Source: Rhodoferax sp.
Lineage (GTDB): Bacteria; Pseudomonadota; Gammaproteobacteria; Burkholderiales; Burkholderiaceae_C
Length of the DNA stretch: 15,925 bases
NCBI GenBank assembly: GCA_020048255.1
Contig: JAIFMR010000224.1
Location: 1-15,925, forward strand
Direction: 5' to 3'
A program made the translations under genes and the position numbers. The notes under the pieces were generated by a model. That model did no database searches and had not been told where the DNA came from. It saw nothing but the letters and a program-made list of their open reading frames with translations. Shown piece after piece: positions 14,021 through 15,925 of the stretch; position 1 is the stretch's first letter, and every line of letters begins with the position of its first letter.

Positions 14021-14752
14021 TCAACATTTGATTCCGACGTGTAAGGCTACCAGCCCACCGGTCAGGTTGTGGTAATCCACATGCCCAAAGCCATTAACTT
14101 TCATCAGGGATTTCAGCTCTTCCTGACCCGGATGCATACGAATTGACTCGGCCAGATACTGGTAACTGGAGGAATCACCCGCAACCAGTTCACCCAGTTT
14201 GGGCAACACTTTGAACGAATACCAGTCGTAGGCCTTTTCCAGCGGCTTGGCCACTTTGGAAAACTCCAGCACCAGCAGCTTGCCACCTGGCTTGAGGACT
14301 CGGTTCATTTCAGCCAAAGCGACGTCTTTGTGAGTCATGTTGCGCAGCCCGAAAGCGACGCTGACCAAATTGAAATGCTGATCCGGAAAAGGCAGCTTTT
14401 CTGCGTCACACACCACCGTGGGCAGCACCACACCCGCATCCACCAAACGATCGCGACCGGTGCTCAGCATGGCCGCATTGATATCGGTGTGAACCACCAG
14501 CCCGCTCTTACCCACTTTTTTGGCAAATGCCAAGGCCAGGTCACCGGTGCCACCGGCGATATCCAGCACACAGTCACCCTCCTTGACGTTGGCCACCGTC
14601 ACGGTGTAGGCCTTCCAGACACGATGCAACCCCATCGACATCAGGTCGTTCATCAAGTCATATTTGGGAGCAACAGAGTCAAACACGCCCTTGACGTGGC
14701 TGGCTTTGTCGGTCTCCTCGACGTTTTTAAATCCAAAATGGGTGGTGCTCAT
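14021..14752 (-). CDS. ubiE: ubiquinone/menaquinone C-methyltransferase
   Basis: UbiE transfers a methyl group from S-adenosylmethionine to the benzoquinol ring of the ubiquinone precursor (and to demethylmenaquinol in organisms that make menaquinone). The 243-residue length is close to the E. coli enzyme (251). It begins with the typical THFGFKNV and has VFDSVAPKYDLMNDLMS at 23-39. The SAM-binding motif I, DIAGGTGDLA, is at 64-73, and the acidic residue D90 ends the second strand. AFGLRN at 133-138 and LVLEFSK at 160-166 are UbiE signatures. The ATG at 14752 lacks a clear Shine-Dalgarno. It probably leads the ubiE-Tim44-ubiJ-ubiB transcript, with its own promoter in the 162-base gap after the response regulator. 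Confidence 0.95.
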   Translation of the reverse strand: MSTTHFGFKNVEETDKASHVKGVFDSVAPKYDLMNDLMSMGLHRVWKAYTVTVANVKEGDCVLDIAGGTGDLALAFAKKVGKSGLVVHTDINAAMLSTGRDRLVDAGVVLPTVVCDAEKLPFPDQHFNLVSVAFGLRNMTHKDVALAEMNRVLKPGGKLLVLEFSKVAKPLEKAYDWYSFKVLPKLGELVAGDSSSYQYLAESIRMHPGQEELKSLMKVNGFGHVDYHNLTGGLVALHVGIKC

Positions 14753-14914
14753 GATTTTGATGGTAGCCGTTAAGCTCTCGGTTCGGCCCGACGCGGTGAC
14801 AAAAGATGCGAGAGTTGTGGTTCAGAAGTTGAAAAATCAACGGGTGCGCATGTTACGTCAAGCAACTCGGCGTGCCTGGGCCCGTCATCCATGTGCGTGA
14901 GGTCTAGCTAGGTC
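14753..14914 (-). other. gap between response regulator and ubiE
   Basis: No gene is seen here. On the minus strand a good -35 element TTGACG (14856-14861) is followed 17 bases later by a poor -10, GATTTT (14833-14838), a possible ubiE promoter. A 5-base inverted repeat with a 4-base loop lies at 14828-14841, and the 6-base direct repeat AGGTCT (plus strand) occurs at 14900-14905 and 14910-14915, just after the regulator stop. No convincing terminator for the regulator gene was found. Confidence 0.25.
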
Positions 14915-15658
14915 TTAGCGGGCTTCCACCAAGGCCCGAACTGCGGCCAACTGCCTGCGCGACACCTGCAAAAGCTCATCGATGCGGTCCAGCCGAACAG
15001 CCCACCCATCCCCTTCTTCTGGGTCATGGTGCTTTTCCAGCGTCCGAACCGCTGACCGCGCCACCAAGGCGTTGCGGTGAACACGCAAAAACCGGTTGGC
15101 GTAACGGGTTTCCAGATCGTTCAGCGAACCTTCCAGGATGTAGCTGTGCTGCGCCGTGCGCACTGTGATGTACTTCAGCTCGGCCTTCAGATACAGCACC
15201 TCGGACAGCGGCACCCGCTCGGTGCGACCACGCTCTTGGATCACCAAGACTTCATCAACAAAATCTGCCTCTAGCCCTTTTGCAGCATGCACCTTACGCT
15301 CTGCTTTATGTAGCGAACTCTGTAATCTCTCCAGCCGCACCGGCTTGGTCAGGTAGTCCAAGGCGTCGACTTCAAACGCTTGCAATGCATGCTCGGCATA
15401 GGCCGTGACAAACACCACTGCCGGCGGATGGGGCAGGCTTTGCAAACTGCGCGCCAGCGTCAAACCATCGACGCCCGGCATATGGATGTCCAGCAACACC
15501 ACATCGAGCTCTTGGTGCGCCACCACCCGCATGGCTTCCACCGCGTTGGCGGCCTCACCCACCACCCGCGCTGCCGGTGCGCTGCAATCGGCCAATAAAT
15601 TCTTCAGCCGGGAGCGCGCCAGCGCCTCGTCGTCGACGATCAGCACCCTCAACACCAT
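14915..15658 (-). CDS. LytTR-type response regulator (AlgR/LytR family)
   Basis: A 247-residue response regulator that binds DNA. The receiver domain (about 1-120) has the acidic pocket D9/D10/E11, phospho-acceptor D57 in LLDIHMPG, T85 and K105 in YLTKP, all intact. The C-terminal LytTR domain (about 137-245) carries LYLKAELKYITVRT and RFLRVHRNALVAR, normal for AlgR and LytR. The ATG at 15658 lies 19 bases after the stop of the sensor kinase gene, so the two form a two-component pair. AlgR controls alginate and motility in Pseudomonas; the targets here are unknown, since none of the genes in view shows a recognisable paired LytTR site upstream. Confidence 0.92.
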   Translation of the reverse strand: MVLRVLIVDDEALARSRLKNLLADCSAPAARVVGEAANAVEAMRVVAHQELDVVLLDIHMPGVDGLTLARSLQSLPHPPAVVFVTAYAEHALQAFEVDALDYLTKPVRLERLQSSLHKAERKVHAAKGLEADFVDEVLVIQERGRTERVPLSEVLYLKAELKYITVRTAQHSYILEGSLNDLETRYANRFLRVHRNALVARSAVRTLEKHHDPEEGDGWAVRLDRIDELLQVSRRQLAAVRALVEAR

Positions 15659-15677
15659 ACAAGCACCTGCAAACAGC

Positions 15678-15925
15678 TCATAGCGGCACCTCGATCCGAA
15701 CCTGAAAGACCCCGTCTTTCAAACCCGCTTGAAAACGACTCTGCACATCATGCAACAAACTCAAACGTTCACGCACATTGGCCAGGGCCACACCCATGCC
15801 ACCCGATGATTCAGGGGCCTGCAAATTCACTGTATTGCTGACCTTGATGACGACCGAGGAGCCACGACACTGCGTGCTGACCCGGATACGCGCCCCACTG
15901 GCGCTGGGCTCCACACCGTGCTTGA
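15678..15925 (-). CDS. 3' part of an AlgZ/LytS-type sensor histidine kinase
   Basis: Only the last 82 codons are in the window; the gene runs off the right edge. The visible part is the ATP-binding domain. It opens with Lys-His-Gly-Val, the end of the N-box (usually ENAIKHG) of the LytS/AlgZ family, and continues to GMGVALANVRERLSLLHD, the G2 region. Between them, where most kinases have the Asp-x-Gly of the G1 box, it reads VSNTVN, as in the AlgZ/FimS group. It stops 19 bases before the response regulator. Predicted to phosphorylate, or otherwise control, the adjacent LytTR regulator. The N-terminal sensing part cannot be seen. Confidence 0.88.
   Translation of the reverse strand, partial: KHGVEPSASGARIRVSTQCRGSSVVIKVSNTVNLQAPESSGGMGVALANVRERLSLLHDVQSRFQAGLKDGVFQVRIEVPL

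Noticed and set aside
14900..14915. Direct repeat AGGTCT with central CTAGCTAG after the response regulator
   Set aside because: Too short for an attachment site or insertion duplication, and no mobile gene is near. Kept only as a note in the gap entry.

Overview
The window looks like the chromosome of a betaproteobacterium of the order Burkholderiales, most likely family Comamonadaceae (a Rhodoferax or Polaromonas type). This is inferred from protein features and gene order: aspS-nudB, FmdB-DUF502, ubiE/Tim44-like/ubiJ/ubiB, an AlgZ/AlgR-type regulator pair, and high-GC codon use. No searches were run. All 16 complete genes are intact and tightly packed. No rRNA, tRNA, insertion sequence, prophage, CRISPR array or gap above 300 bases was seen.

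Left part, 1-3149. The plus strand carries the tail of an unidentified gene (perhaps a CtpA-type protease), a MoeB/ThiF adenylyltransferase, and a two-gene unit of a soluble GGDEF diguanylate cyclase and a FlhG/MinD-like ATPase. A secreted thermonuclease-like protein lies between them on the minus strand and overlaps the 3' end of moeB.

Right part, 3181-15925. Every gene is on the minus strand. In transcription order: an AlgZ-type histidine kinase (its 5' end is outside the window), a LytTR response regulator, ubiE, a Tim44-like membrane protein, ubiJ, ubiB, an FmdB zinc-ribbon protein, a DUF502 membrane protein, aspS, nudB, a YbhP-like EEP phosphatase, clsB, folE, a short BLUF photoreceptor and a DUF429 protein. 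Many junctions overlap by 4 bases or are only a few bases apart (ubiJ/ubiB, nudB/EEP, EEP/clsB, folE/BLUF), which suggests operons.

Functions group into ubiquinone biosynthesis (UbiE, UbiJ, UbiB), early folate/pterin synthesis (FolE step 1, NudB step 2), membrane lipid work (ClsB and its EEP neighbour), translation (AspRS, probably non-discriminating) and signalling (GGDEF, AlgZ/AlgR type, BLUF). The most unusual arrangement is GTP cyclohydrolase I coupled to a blue-light sensor whose ribosome-binding site lies in the last folE codons. A second notable signal is an intrinsic-terminator-like hairpin wrapped around the ubiJ start codon.
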